The notes under the pieces are model-generated. The model was not told the DNA's origin. It was given only the letters and a program-made list of their open reading frames with translations, and did no database searches. 64,000 bases of DNA, taken from positions 1 through 64,000 of the forward strand of contig JAUIFE010000021.1 of NCBI GenBank assembly GCA_030429565.1, written 5' to 3'. This DNA comes from Holophagae bacterium. GTDB lineage: Bacteria > Acidobacteriota > Holophagae > Acanthopleuribacterales > Acanthopleuribacteraceae. This document shows, in pieces, positions 1-9,095 of this stretch. Position 1 is the first letter of the stretch. The number at the start of each line of letters is the position of its first letter. A program made the translations under genes and the position numbers.

Positions 1-127
1 CGCTAATCCTTCCGAGGCGGGCAGCGATACGAGCTGGGGGTCAAAGCGGAATCGCCCTTCACAATTCGATGGTGGGCTCGAGGAAGACGGCCTCGGGGAA
101 AAGGAGTTTGGTGAAGTGGGTGGCGTC
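1..127. repeat. 127-bp direct repeat, copy 1 (contains a 3'-end fragment of the 423-1835 gene)
   Basis: This block is identical base for base to 365-491 and diverges immediately afterwards (c at 128 versus g at 492). Positions 59-127 equal the last 23 codons boundary region of the minus-strand gene ending at 423, including its stop, so copy 1 holds a detached C-terminal coding fragment. The exact length of 127 and the position at the very first base suggest a de Bruijn graph overlap (k=127) at a contig end; a true short duplication is the alternative. Confidence 0.9.
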
Positions 128-364
128 CCCAGAGCGGCGGCGCGATGATCAAAAGGTCGATTAGGCGCTTGTTTTAACCAAGATTGGTGTCTGCGAAAGT
201 GCGCCAACCGCCGGCGGCAACGCGCAACCAAGCCGGGAGCAAAGCGAAGGACCCAACGCGCTAATCCTTCCGAGGCGGAAAGCAAAACGCGCGGTGGGCA
301 AAAGCGAGGACGCCCTTCCAAACAACGCGGGCGGCCCTCAGGGAAAAAGACGTGCAGCCGGCAG
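128..364. other. Non-coding spacer between repeat copies
   Basis: No reading frame here has a Shine-Dalgarno site or recognisable protein. It carries only the 20-bp repeat at 259-278. It lies downstream of the minus-strand gene that stops at 423; no convincing terminator hairpin with a T-run was seen. Confidence 0.5.
259..278. repeat. Third copy of the 20-bp start of the 127-bp repeat
   Basis: The 20 bases that open the 127-bp repeat (positions 1-20 and 365-384) occur once more at 259-278, between the two long copies. The surrounding bases differ. Three copies in 384 bp suggest a small dispersed intergenic element rather than only an assembly overlap. Confidence 0.75.
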
Positions 365-491
365 CGCTAATCCTTCCGAGGCGGGCAGCGATACGAGCTG
401 GGGGTCAAAGCGGAATCGCCCTTCACAATTCGATGGTGGGCTCGAGGAAGACGGCCTCGGGGAAAAGGAGTTTGGTGAAGTGGGTGGCGTC
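365..491. repeat. 127-bp direct repeat, copy 2 (3' end of the 423-1835 gene)
   Basis: Second copy of the block at 1-127. It spans the stop codon and the last codons of the minus-strand gene at 423-1835 plus 58 bp of downstream sequence, so this is presumably the native copy. Confidence 0.9.
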
Positions 492-1835
492 GTCGCGGTT
501 TTTGACGAGGCTGAGCTTGCGTAAGGCGGCCTTGCGGTCGGTTTCCGAACCCATCTCGAGGAAGGTACGCTCGCCACGGGTTTGGTCGTCGAGGCGAACC
601 GGTTCGAGTTGCAGTGACCACGTTGGTCGATCCTCGAAACGCGTGACGTACAGAGCGCGTTCCCTTTCGTATACCGTGAGCGTGCCTTCTGGGGCCAAGC
701 CGAGAGATTTGGCGATGAGGATCAGGCATTGTCGCTCGGTATCTTCCATGTTTTTGTCTTCATTGGCGGCTGTGATCATGGCTGCCACCGTTTCTTGCGC
801 TGTTTGGCCGAGGCCGGGGGTGCCGCGCCATTGCTTGGCGAACGCTGCTACGGTTTTGAGGAACCGCGTGATGGGCAGTAACATGACGGGATTGTCGTTG
901 CGCGGTACGTAGTAGGCGAAATTGACGCGGTAATAAAAACCACGGGTGATGTTGGTCGTGTGGAATAGCTGACCCAGGGCGAGGTTGGTGTCGTCGGCTT
1001 TGCGGAGCGGTCCGCCTTCGTTGCCAATGAAGTGATACAGCGAGTTCACGACCAGGTCGAGTTGAATATGACGGCTTAAACGTAACTGACGGAAGACGGT
1101 GAGCAAGAGGACGGCCGTATAAAACTGGATGCGCAGCGCTTTGAACGGCAGATCAATGTTGAGGAGGCCGCGAATGTAGCGCGGGTAACGTTCATTGACC
1201 CGAATTAGGTTGAGGACCACACGGTAGGCCGCGTCCATCGGATGTGAGATATCTTGAACGACCGCCTCGTTCATCTGCTCGAGGAAGTAGATCAGTTTGA
1301 GCGCATTGCGCATGGCGTATTGGGCTGCGTGGCGTTCGTCGATCATGGTCGATGGGAAGGTTTCTTCCTCCAAGCTATCGAGTGCTGTGATTTTGTAGCA
1401 ATCGTAGCCGCTGAGCGCTTCTTGAACCTCGGCGACACCGTTGACCGGTTCGCGGACCATGACATTGGCTAGCGCGATTAGGTTTTTGGGGAGATCGGTT
1501 TCCTCAACAAAGTTGGCGGTAAAAGAAATGCCGCCGATACCGATGCGCTCGAACAAACTCGCCAAGTGTTGAACGGGTTCGAGCATGCTCTTCTCAATAA
1601 AAATCCGCCGCTCTACCATATGCACGCTTTGGCGCGTCACGCGTAACGAGCAGCCTTTCAGTTCTTTGAACGAGGTTTCGATGACCTCGCGCAACTCACG
1701 GGTCAGATCGTCATAGGAACCGACCAAGTTTTTGCTGCCGCCGGTGAGATTACGGAACAACTTGCTGAGCTGGAAAGTCAGCCTTTGGCCGAGCGCTTGA
1801 ATGCGGTTGAAGTCTCTGCGCGAGGTGGTTTCCAT
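423..1835 (-). CDS. Protein of unknown function, partner of the PilZ-kinase
   Basis: A 470-residue soluble, mainly helical protein without signal peptide or membrane segment. It starts 3 nt after the stop of the upstream PilZ-kinase gene, so the two are almost certainly co-transcribed and the product may be a partner or substrate of that kinase. I do not recognise the family. Residues near 90-110 (FERIGIGGISF) resemble a segment seen near the N-terminus of some HD-domain signalling proteins, and a stretch with SLYHFIGNEGG could be a relic of an HD-type site, but canonical HD and GYP motifs are absent, so this is weak inference. The last codons are duplicated at 59-127. Alternatives: a degenerate phosphohydrolase or a purely structural scaffold. 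Confidence 0.85.
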   Translation of the reverse strand: METTSRRDFNRIQALGQRLTFQLSKLFRNLTGGSKNLVGSYDDLTRELREVIETSFKELKGCSLRVTRQSVHMVERRIFIEKSMLEPVQHLASLFERIGIGGISFTANFVEETDLPKNLIALANVMVREPVNGVAEVQEALSGYDCYKITALDSLEEETFPSTMIDERHAAQYAMRNALKLIYFLEQMNEAVVQDISHPMDAAYRVVLNLIRVNERYPRYIRGLLNIDLPFKALRIQFYTAVLLLTVFRQLRLSRHIQLDLVVNSLYHFIGNEGGPLRKADDTNLALGQLFHTTNITRGFYYRVNFAYYVPRNDNPVMLLPITRFLKTVAAFAKQWRGTPGLGQTAQETVAAMITAANEDKNMEDTERQCLILIAKSLGLAPEGTLTVYERERALYVTRFEDRPTWSLQLEPVRLDDQTRGERTFLEMGSETDRKAALRKLSLVKNRDDATHFTKLLFPEAVFLEPTIEL

Positions 1836-1838
1836 GGC

Positions 1839-4800
1839 TTATTTCTCCAACAATCGCTTGCAATAGCGAATAAGGTCTTTGTTCCCGCCGATTTGGAATT
1901 TGCCGGCCGCTTTTTTTAAGGCGTTCATGCCGTCGGGTGAACCTTCTTGTTTGATGAGGAACGCCGCCTGTTTTTGGTCTTCGAGGGTGAGACCTTCGGT
2001 GTCGCCCGTGCCTTTGGCTTGCAGGCATTGGATGAGTAGTTGTTGGCCTTCCCAGACGCGTGTGCGCTCAATCAGGTGGAACACCTTCTCTTTTTCTTCG
2101 GCTGAGAGTTTGGCGAACTTGGTGACCTCGTAGTAGTTTTTGAGGGTTTCCTCCAGCGCCGCCGGCGCCACCAATTCCAGGGCTTTCCAGGCGGCGAGCC
2201 GCGATTCGCGGTAACTCGGGTCTTCTTCTTGGGCACAGGTTTGCAAAATAGAGCGCCGTTCAGGGAAGTCGCGTTGACCGATGAGGTTGATCAATGCCAA
2301 ACGTGTTTTGGCGCCGGGGTGGTTGAGCCAGCGCAGGAAGATGATGCTGTCGACATCCTCGGGTAACTCGCTGAAGCAGGGGAGGAACATGGCGGCGGCG
2401 GCATCGGTGAGGTTCACGGCCCAGTCGACCAATTTAAGCGCTTCGTCCTCGCGGGCGGCGTGCAGGCACAATTTGGCGAGGAAACGCTTGTGGAAGGTTT
2501 CCTCTTCCTCGACAAAGAGGTGGAACAGTTCAGTGACGGTTTGTTCGGCGTCACACCAGCGACAAATCTGTTTGAGTTCGCTTTCGAACTGGTTGAGTTC
2601 CCGTTCGAGTTTCTCGTTGATCATGCGGAAAAATTCGGGAACGGCCAATTGGACTTTGGGGTCGGGCACGCCGGCGCGCACCAACGGTCCTTTACTGCGC
2701 CACTTGTCCAAGTGGTGAATGATATTCACGGCCATGTCGAAGTCGTTGTCCGAGACGCAATTGCGAATGAGGGCGTCGACCAAGCGCGCTTGGCTGTGGC
2801 CGAGTGGGCCGGCGTTGCCGTCTTGAATATGGCGCAAGCAAATATCGACTGCTTCTTTGCGCATGATCGGGTCGGCGTCACGCCCCAGTTGTTCGCGAAT
2901 CTTGCGCGGTTTAATCTCACTGAATTCATCTTCGACTGAAAGGTAAAGCGCCTCCAGTTCGGTGAATGGGATAACCTCGCTTTCAAGCAAACGCTGTTCA
3001 TCCCATGGTGCCGGCAACCGCAACGCTTCTTCCAACTCGCGCAGGCGGTCGCGCGAAAAGTCGTCTTCGTAGACGGTGTCCACGTAATCGGCGCGAACCC
3101 GACCCAAATCGAGTTGGAACATCAAGGTGACGGCGTCGATCCCATTGATACGACTGCCGTTTAGGAAACCGACCACGCCTTCCATGAAGGATTTGAGGTC
3201 GTTCAACAGCAGGCCGCGGTAGAAGGTCAAGTTGCGGATGCCGTCTTCGTAGAAGTGGTAACTAAAGCTCTTCGGCCCCTGGTCTTCTTGATAGACCAAG
3301 TTCCCTTCGTGCATCAAGCCGATCGCGGTCACCGTCAGGTCGAGCCGGTCCCATGTTTCGAAATAGCGCATGAAATAAAGGTGCAGGCGACGCAGCTCCA
3401 TCACCGGGGTTTGGTCGAGGTTGACCGCTGTAAAGGCACGTCTGAATTGGTCCATCAGTTTCTGGACCAAGCCGGCTTTGGTTTCGCCGGCGGGTTCGTC
3501 GAGGTCCGACTGGAGGTAACGAAGCAAATCTTCAATACTGGCCATCACCTCGGAGGCCGTTTCAAAGCGGTTATCGGGATTCTTCTTTAAACACTTCAAA
3601 ACAAAATACTCGAAGTTGGGATTGATCGAGGCGTTGATCTCACGCAACGTGGGCGGCGGCTCTTTGAGGTGTTTGGTGACCACGTCGTACCAGTTGTTGC
3701 CGGTAAACGGGCGTTTGCCGGTGGCCATTTGAAAAGCGGTGACGCCCATACTGTAGAGGTCGGCGCGGAAATCGACGATGCGGCCGCCGCCGGCCTGTTC
3801 GGGTGCCATGTAATAGGGCGTCCCGGTCAGATTTTTGAGTTTGACGCTGGGTTGCTGGGTATCTTCACCGTGGCTGTCGTAATCGAGAATGCGCGCCAAA
3901 CCGAAATCGGTAATAAGGACCTGACCGTTTTCGTGCAGCATGATGTTCTTTGGTTTGATGTCTAGGTGGACGACGTCGTTGTTATGGGCGTACTTGAGCG
4001 CGCCGGCCACGTCGCGCAGGATTTCCAACGTGCGGACCTGGTCAAAGCGACCCTTGGTTTTCAGTACGCGATCCAACGACCAACCCTTGATGAACTGCAT
4101 GGTGTAGTAAACCATGCGTTGGGGGTGGTCTTTGAGGACCGCATTTGGGAAGTCCAAGTACGCCGGGTAATCTTCTTCATCGATTTCGCCGGTATCAAAT
4201 TCCTGCGCGATATTGGGGTGGCGGAACTTGGACACAATTTGTGCTTCGTGAATGAACTGATCGCGTACCCGCTGCTTGCGCGCATACTTTGGTTTGAGCA
4301 CTTTCATGGCGGCTTCGATGTTTTTCTGGCGATCTTGGACCAAGTAAATCTCGGCAAAACTGCCTTCGCCGACCTTGCGAATGAACTGGTAACGACCGCG
4401 TTGGTTGTCCTCGCCGGCGGTGGACGGGGTCTCTTCCTGAACCACCGAAGGGGGCGCGATCGGTGCCACGGCGAGACCGCGATCCTGCAAAAAGCGTTTG
4501 AATTCTTTGGAGGCGCCGAGAATGCGCACGCCGATTCGGTAGAAGTCTCCTTCTTCTCGCGAAATCGTGCGGCGGTTCTTTTCGGTCACTTTCAGCGAAA
4601 AGACCGTGCGATCCGGTAGCTGGCACTTAATTAAGTAGTAACGGTTATCCGGGAAGTTGATCGGCGCGTAAAAGCACAAACCTTTGGGGCCGAAATCTTG
4701 ACTGCGACCGCGAAACACGGTGTCGCTGACTTTTGCCAATACCGGCAGTTTCACCCGCAACCGATTTTGCGAGCGGCGATCGCGCAAGGGATCCTCACTA

Positions 4801-6332
4801 TCGTAGCCGGAGGCCAGCGCTTGGTCGATGACCTCGGTGTGGTTGGGCAAATCACCGCGATTAAAAATCTCAATTTTGATCAGGAACTGGGTGAAATCCT
4901 CGGTGGCCGATACAATTCCGAGCCCGATGCGCCACAGTTTTCCAAAGGGCGTCGCCACTTCGGTGCGGCTCTTTTCTTCCACCCAGAGATCGAAGGTCAA
5001 TTTGTGCTGGCCGAAGCATTTAATCGGGAAGCGTTCCAGTGTGGGGAACTCGAGCGGGGCCAAGATGCTCAAACCTTTGGCGCCAAATTCGATCGAGCGG
5101 CAACGGTGTGTTTTTTCCGGCGCTTTAGCGAGCACTGGGATTTGCACATAGGCGCGGCGCTGGCTGCGGCGGTTTTCGTTGCCGAGTTCCAGTTTGAGGC
5201 CCGCGGCCAGAGCGCGATCCACATCCGACAACTCGGAGCGCGGCTTGAAGATACGGTGGCGTGTGAGGAAGGACTCAAAGTTGGGGCTGTATTTGAGGAT
5301 CTTGAGGCCGACGCGCAGTTGGAAACCGGATTCGGTCCAAATCTGTTCTCGGTGTTTTTCTTCGACCTTGAGGTCGAACTCCATCAGGCTGTTCTCGCGG
5401 CACTTAAGGCGAAACTGTTCTATGCGTGGAATCTCGCTGGGGAAAACCGCACTCAGACCTTTGGCGCTGAAATCGACGGTGGTGCCCTGGAAAATGTGTT
5501 GTCCAATGTTGGCGTGGCATTCCAGCTCGAGCTGCACGCGTTTGGTCAGCCGGTTGTCGGGCCGGGTTTTAACCTCGTCGTCAAGAGGGGGCGGTGGTTC
5601 GTATTCTTCGACATGGGCCGTTTCTTCCAAGCTGTCGAGACCATCGACGTAGGTCATATCCATGCTGTGATCGAGCGGCGGATTTTCACGGCTAATCGGG
5701 ATGGGTCCGCGATTGTTACTTTCGACGCCTGGCATGGGAATTGGGAATGCGTCAAAGGTTCCCGAGATGTTGAGTGTCCCTTCCAATTCTTCGATGCTGT
5801 CGGCCGAGTCGTCCAGAATGTACGTCGGCGGCGGGCCGTTCTCTTGAATGACGGTTTCGTCAAGCGAGCGACTGGGGACAAGCACCTGGTTAAGGGTTTC
5901 ATCGAGGGAAAGCCAGGGGGGCAGCGTTTGCGTGATTGAAACGTCGCTTAAGTCTTCAAGACCGTCCGGGTTATCGGTATGGGTGCGGTCCTTGGCGTCG
6001 AGTAGCTCTTGTTCAAAATCAAGGTCGCTGGGGGCCAGCGAAAGAATGCGCAAGCCGTGTTTGGTGAAGCGTTTGTTATTCCAGGCGACCGGTTTGCGGT
6101 TCCGTGTTTCTACATGAATGACGACTTCCAGGCCGGGCCTGGGTTCCATGGTGATACGGAACTGATTGGCGAGCGGCATGTCCGAGGTCGAGATAATGCT
6201 CAGACCTTTTGGCCCAAAGTCAACCGTTTGTGCGGGATAGGGGCGGCCCTGGATATGGCATTGGATATCCAGCTTCAGCGCGATTCGTTCCGTAATACGG
6301 CGATTAGGCGTGTCGTTTTCGTTGTCGATCAT
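1839..6332 (-). CDS. Four-PilZ-domain serine/threonine protein kinase
   Basis: A 1497-residue cytoplasmic protein. Four PilZ-like domains lie at about 10-105, 258-350, 387-480 and 517-610. Each keeps RxxxR (RITER, RLTKR, RSQRR, RSQNR), but the second c-di-GMP motif is DFGPKG, DFSAKG, EFGAKG and DFGPKG, so only domain 2 keeps the D/NxSxxG serine. An acidic linker (130-245) repeats SLDET/SLEET. The Hanks kinase (about 648-930) has VGEGSFAEIYLV, Lys677, HLDIKPKN (789-796) and DFG (809-811), so it should be catalytically active. About 550 residues of helical repeats follow. ATG 6332 is preferred to 6374 because homology-like sequence begins directly after it and GGAG lies upstream. The likely role, inferred, is coupling c-di-GMP to Ser/Thr phosphorylation. 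Confidence 0.93.
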   Translation of the reverse strand: MIDNENDTPNRRITERIALKLDIQCHIQGRPYPAQTVDFGPKGLSIISTSDMPLANQFRITMEPRPGLEVVIHVETRNRKPVAWNNKRFTKHGLRILSLAPSDLDFEQELLDAKDRTHTDNPDGLEDLSDVSITQTLPPWLSLDETLNQVLVPSRSLDETVIQENGPPPTYILDDSADSIEELEGTLNISGTFDAFPIPMPGVESNNRGPIPISRENPPLDHSMDMTYVDGLDSLEETAHVEEYEPPPPLDDEVKTRPDNRLTKRVQLELECHANIGQHIFQGTTVDFSAKGLSAVFPSEIPRIEQFRLKCRENSLMEFDLKVEEKHREQIWTESGFQLRVGLKILKYSPNFESFLTRHRIFKPRSELSDVDRALAAGLKLELGNENRRSQRRAYVQIPVLAKAPEKTHRCRSIEFGAKGLSILAPLEFPTLERFPIKCFGQHKLTFDLWVEEKSRTEVATPFGKLWRIGLGIVSATEDFTQFLIKIEIFNRGDLPNHTEVIDQALASGYDSEDPLRDRRSQNRLRVKLPVLAKVSDTVFRGRSQDFGPKGLCFYAPINFPDNRYYLIKCQLPDRTVFSLKVTEKNRRTISREEGDFYRIGVRILGASKEFKRFLQDRGLAVAPIAPPSVVQEETPSTAGEDNQRGRYQFIRKVGEGSFAEIYLVQDRQKNIEAAMKVLKPKYARKQRVRDQFIHEAQIVSKFRHPNIAQEFDTGEIDEEDYPAYLDFPNAVLKDHPQRMVYYTMQFIKGWSLDRVLKTKGRFDQVRTLEILRDVAGALKYAHNNDVVHLDIKPKNIMLHENGQVLITDFGLARILDYDSHGEDTQQPSVKLKNLTGTPYYMAPEQAGGGRIVDFRADLYSMGVTAFQMATGKRPFTGNNWYDVVTKHLKEPPPTLREINASINPNFEYFVLKCLKKNPDNRFETASEVMASIEDLLRYLQSDLDEPAGETKAGLVQKLMDQFRRAFTAVNLDQTPVMELRRLHLYFMRYFETWDRLDLTVTAIGLMHEGNLVYQEDQGPKSFSYHFYEDGIRNLTFYRGLLLNDLKSFMEGVVGFLNGSRINGIDAVTLMFQLDLGRVRADYVDTVYEDDFSRDRLRELEEALRLPAPWDEQRLLESEVIPFTELEALYLSVEDEFSEIKPRKIREQLGRDADPIMRKEAVDICLRHIQDGNAGPLGHSQARLVDALIRNCVSDNDFDMAVNIIHHLDKWRSKGPLVRAGVPDPKVQLAVPEFFRMINEKLERELNQFESELKQICRWCDAEQTVTELFHLFVEEEETFHKRFLAKLCLHAAREDEALKLVDWAVNLTDAAAAMFLPCFSELPEDVDSIIFLRWLNHPGAKTRLALINLIGQRDFPERRSILQTCAQEEDPSYRESRLAAWKALELVAPAALEETLKNYYEVTKFAKLSAEEKEKVFHLIERTRVWEGQQLLIQCLQAKGTGDTEGLTLEDQKQAAFLIKQEGSPDGMNALKKAAGKFQIGGNKDLIRYCKRLLEK

Positions 6333-6848
6333 CTGTGGCCGGTCTCCGACAAGGACAAGTCCTGCGCATGTCAAAATTCAGGAAGCGGTTATAGGCTGCC
6401 GGCACCTGAAGCGCGAGGCACATAGAGTAGGCGCAGCGTAGGCAGGAAGGTGAATGTTCATTATAGAGAATGCCGGCGTTTTTCTAAAAGCGGATTCGCG
6501 TTTCGTGGTCTTAATTCGAAAAGGGCGCATCGACCCCACCTTCGCGGTGGGGATGTGGTAATTTAAGAGCTGCAGCTCCAGGGGTCTTTTGTCGAACCTT
6601 TGTGGATTTTTTCCGAACCACCTTGCTTAGCACGGATTACCGGGTGGTTTCGGTGCGCGGCGGCCGTTGTCGTTGCGAATCGCGAACCGGCGCCTTTCGG
6701 ACCGGCGCTTTTGCTGGGTTTGGCACTGTTTCGCCGATCCTTCGCCCCGTGGCGGTTGTGTCCTATCTTGTGTTCCGGTGAATCCGTTGGGTGCAGCCCG
6801 CGCCGATGACGCCCGCCGGCAGCTTTCACCATGTTCAAGGAAGTGATT
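6333..6848. promoter_or_regulatory. Divergent intergenic region, PilZ-kinase / SLC12 transporter
   Basis: This 516-bp region separates two divergently transcribed genes and should hold both promoters; I cannot assign -35/-10 boxes confidently. It contains a 7-bp perfect hairpin, CCCCACC (6534-6540) and GGTGGGG (6546-6552) with a 5-base loop, not followed by a T-run. Short frames within it lack ribosome binding sites and are not annotated. Confidence 0.45.
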
Positions 6849-9095
6849 GTGTCCAGCAAACCAGCCGAGGCGTCGGCCTCGCGTAATCAGTTCGGGACCT
6901 TCGGTGGGGTGTTCACACCCAGTATTCTCACCATCCTCGGCGTCATTATGTTTTTGCGCGCCGGCTTTGTGGTCGGCCAAGCCGGCATCATCGGCGCCAT
7001 CTTCATTCTCATTGTTTGCAAACTCATCACCCTTTTTACCTCATTATCGATTGCCGCCGTTTGCACCAACATGCAGGTCCGCGGCGGCGGCGCCTACTTT
7101 ATGATTTCGCGTGTGCTCGGTCCTGAGTTCGGCGGCGCCATCGGTATCGCGCTTTATTTTGCCCAAGCGCTGTCGGTCCCTTTTTACATATTGGGTTTTG
7201 CCGAGGCTCTGGTTGTGACTTTTCCCGGCTTACAGCCCTACTTTCAGATGATTACCCTGGCGACGGCGGTGTTGCTGTTCGTGGTTTCTTACGTGGGGAC
7301 TTCGTGGGCGATTAAGGCTCAATACTTCATTATGACCTTATTGGTGCTTTCGATTGTGGCCTTCCTCGGTGGCGCCTTGAGCATGTTCTCTACCGAGACC
7401 TTTTACGAAAACCTCGGCAGCGGTTATTCGGCCATTCCCGGCAAAGACGGTAACTACAACTTTTGGATCATTCTCGCCATTTACTTTCCAGCCGTGACCG
7501 GCATTTTGGCCGGCGTCAATATGTCCGGTGATTTGCGCAATCCGACCCAATCGATTCCCAACGGGACCTTTGCTGCAATCGCGGTCGGCTTTGTCATTTA
7601 CCTCATCCAAATTCTGATTTCCGGCGGTTCCTACGATCGTCAAGCCATGATTGATCAGCCTTTCGAAATCCTCAAAGACAACGCCTTGTTTTCCATGAGT
7701 GCCGTCGTTGTGGCGGGTATGTTTGCCGCCGCGCTGTCCAGTGCGCTCGGCAGCTACCTCGGGGCGCCGCGCATTTTGCAGGCCGTCGCCCGCGACCGCA
7801 TTTTGGATGTCATTCGTCCCTTTGCCAAAGGCAGCGCCCAAGGCGATGAGCCTCAGCGTGGCTTGGTTTTTACCGGCATCATCACTGCTGTTGTGTTGCT
7901 CATGGTGGGCAACGACTCCGGCGGCGGCGCGCTCAACGCCGTGGCCGCCCTGATCACCATGTTCTTTTTGTATACCTACGGCATGGTGAATCTCGCCGCT
8001 TTTATCGAAGCCGTCGGCGAGAATCCCAGTTTTCGGCCGCGTTTTCGCGTGTTCCATTGGCTTACCGCGTTATTGGGGGCGATCGGCTGTGTCGGCGTTG
8101 CCTTTTTGATCAATTCGATTGCGGCCTTGGGGGCGGTGATCGTGTTGGGTCTGCTGCTGTGGTACATCAAGCGCCGCGACCTGAAAGCAACCTTTGGCGA
8201 TGCGCGCCGCGGTTTTATCTATGCCGGTGCCCGCAAAAACCTACTGCGTTTGCGCGACATGAAGGAGGATCCCAAAAACTGGCGTCCTTCGATTTTGGTG
8301 TTTACCGGTAATCCGGCAGTGCGTGAATCGCTGGTGTCCTACGCCGTTTGGCTCGAAGCCGGTCGCGGTATTGTGGTTATGTGCAACGTGCTGATTAACA
8401 GCTTTGACGAGTTAGGTCACCGTCGCCCGGTTGCCCTAGAGCGGCTCGAGAAGTTTTGTCGTGAGAAAAACGTTTTGGCCTTTCCCTCGGTGGTGGTTAC
8501 GCCCGATCTCTACAACGGCATTATCACCACGCTGCAGGCGGTCTCGATCGGCCCAATCCGACCGAACCTGATTATGTTCGGTTGGTCGTCCACGCTTGAA
8601 GGGTTCCAGAAATTGAACAATCCCATGCGGGCCGCCCAGCGCATGGGCAAAAGTCTGATTTTCATGTTCGCCGACCGCTTGCCTGAACCGGGACCTGGCA
8701 AGCGCATTGATGTGTGGTGGCGCGGTCACAAAAACGGCGAATTGATGATGATTCTGGCCCACCTGCTGACGCGAAACTGGGAGTGGGGGCGCTCTAAAAT
8801 TCGCGTCTTGCGTTTGATTAACGACCAAAGCGAATACGATGAATCCCATGCTGAACTGGAAGAATTGATTGATGCCTCGCGGGTTGAGGCCGCGGTCGAA
8901 ATCTTTACCGCCGATAAACCCTTCCGCGATGTATTACACGAACAATCGGTCGGCGCCGACTGTGTCTTCCTCGGTTTTGAACCGCCGGAGAGCAGCAGTG
9001 AGGCCGCATGGCACGAACTTTACGTGCACTTGCTGAAAGGCATGCCGACCACCTTGCTGGTCAGTAGCATGGGCGGCGCCGACCTCCGCGCCTGA
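6849..9095 (+). CDS. SLC12-family (cation-chloride cotransporter-like) permease
   Basis: A 748-residue membrane protein of the APC superfamily. The N-terminus GTFGGVFTPSILTILGVIMF followed by FLRAGFVVGQAGI is typical of SLC12/CCC proteins and related bacterial permeases. About twelve hydrophobic helices fill residues 15-430, and a soluble C-terminal domain of about 300 residues follows, as in CCC transporters. It probably moves ions or amino acids across the inner membrane; the substrate cannot be read from sequence. I chose the GTG at 6849: AAGGA lies 7 nt upstream of it, while the ATG at 6831 has no ribosome binding site. It appears monocistronic, with convergent FadD downstream. Confidence 0.9.
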   Translation: MSSKPAEASASRNQFGTFGGVFTPSILTILGVIMFLRAGFVVGQAGIIGAIFILIVCKLITLFTSLSIAAVCTNMQVRGGGAYFMISRVLGPEFGGAIGIALYFAQALSVPFYILGFAEALVVTFPGLQPYFQMITLATAVLLFVVSYVGTSWAIKAQYFIMTLLVLSIVAFLGGALSMFSTETFYENLGSGYSAIPGKDGNYNFWIILAIYFPAVTGILAGVNMSGDLRNPTQSIPNGTFAAIAVGFVIYLIQILISGGSYDRQAMIDQPFEILKDNALFSMSAVVVAGMFAAALSSALGSYLGAPRILQAVARDRILDVIRPFAKGSAQGDEPQRGLVFTGIITAVVLLMVGNDSGGGALNAVAALITMFFLYTYGMVNLAAFIEAVGENPSFRPRFRVFHWLTALLGAIGCVGVAFLINSIAALGAVIVLGLLLWYIKRRDLKATFGDARRGFIYAGARKNLLRLRDMKEDPKNWRPSILVFTGNPAVRESLVSYAVWLEAGRGIVVMCNVLINSFDELGHRRPVALERLEKFCREKNVLAFPSVVVTPDLYNGIITTLQAVSIGPIRPNLIMFGWSSTLEGFQKLNNPMRAAQRMGKSLIFMFADRLPEPGPGKRIDVWWRGHKNGELMMILAHLLTRNWEWGRSKIRVLRLINDQSEYDESHAELEELIDASRVEAAVEIFTADKPFRDVLHEQSVGADCVFLGFEPPESSSEAAWHELYVHLLKGMPTTLLVSSMGGADLRA

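Noticed and set aside
4698-5939. Long open frame (413 codons) on the plus strand opposite the PilZ-kinase
   Set aside because: It is an antisense shadow of a protein with clear domains; its product has no recognisable motif and no ribosome binding site.
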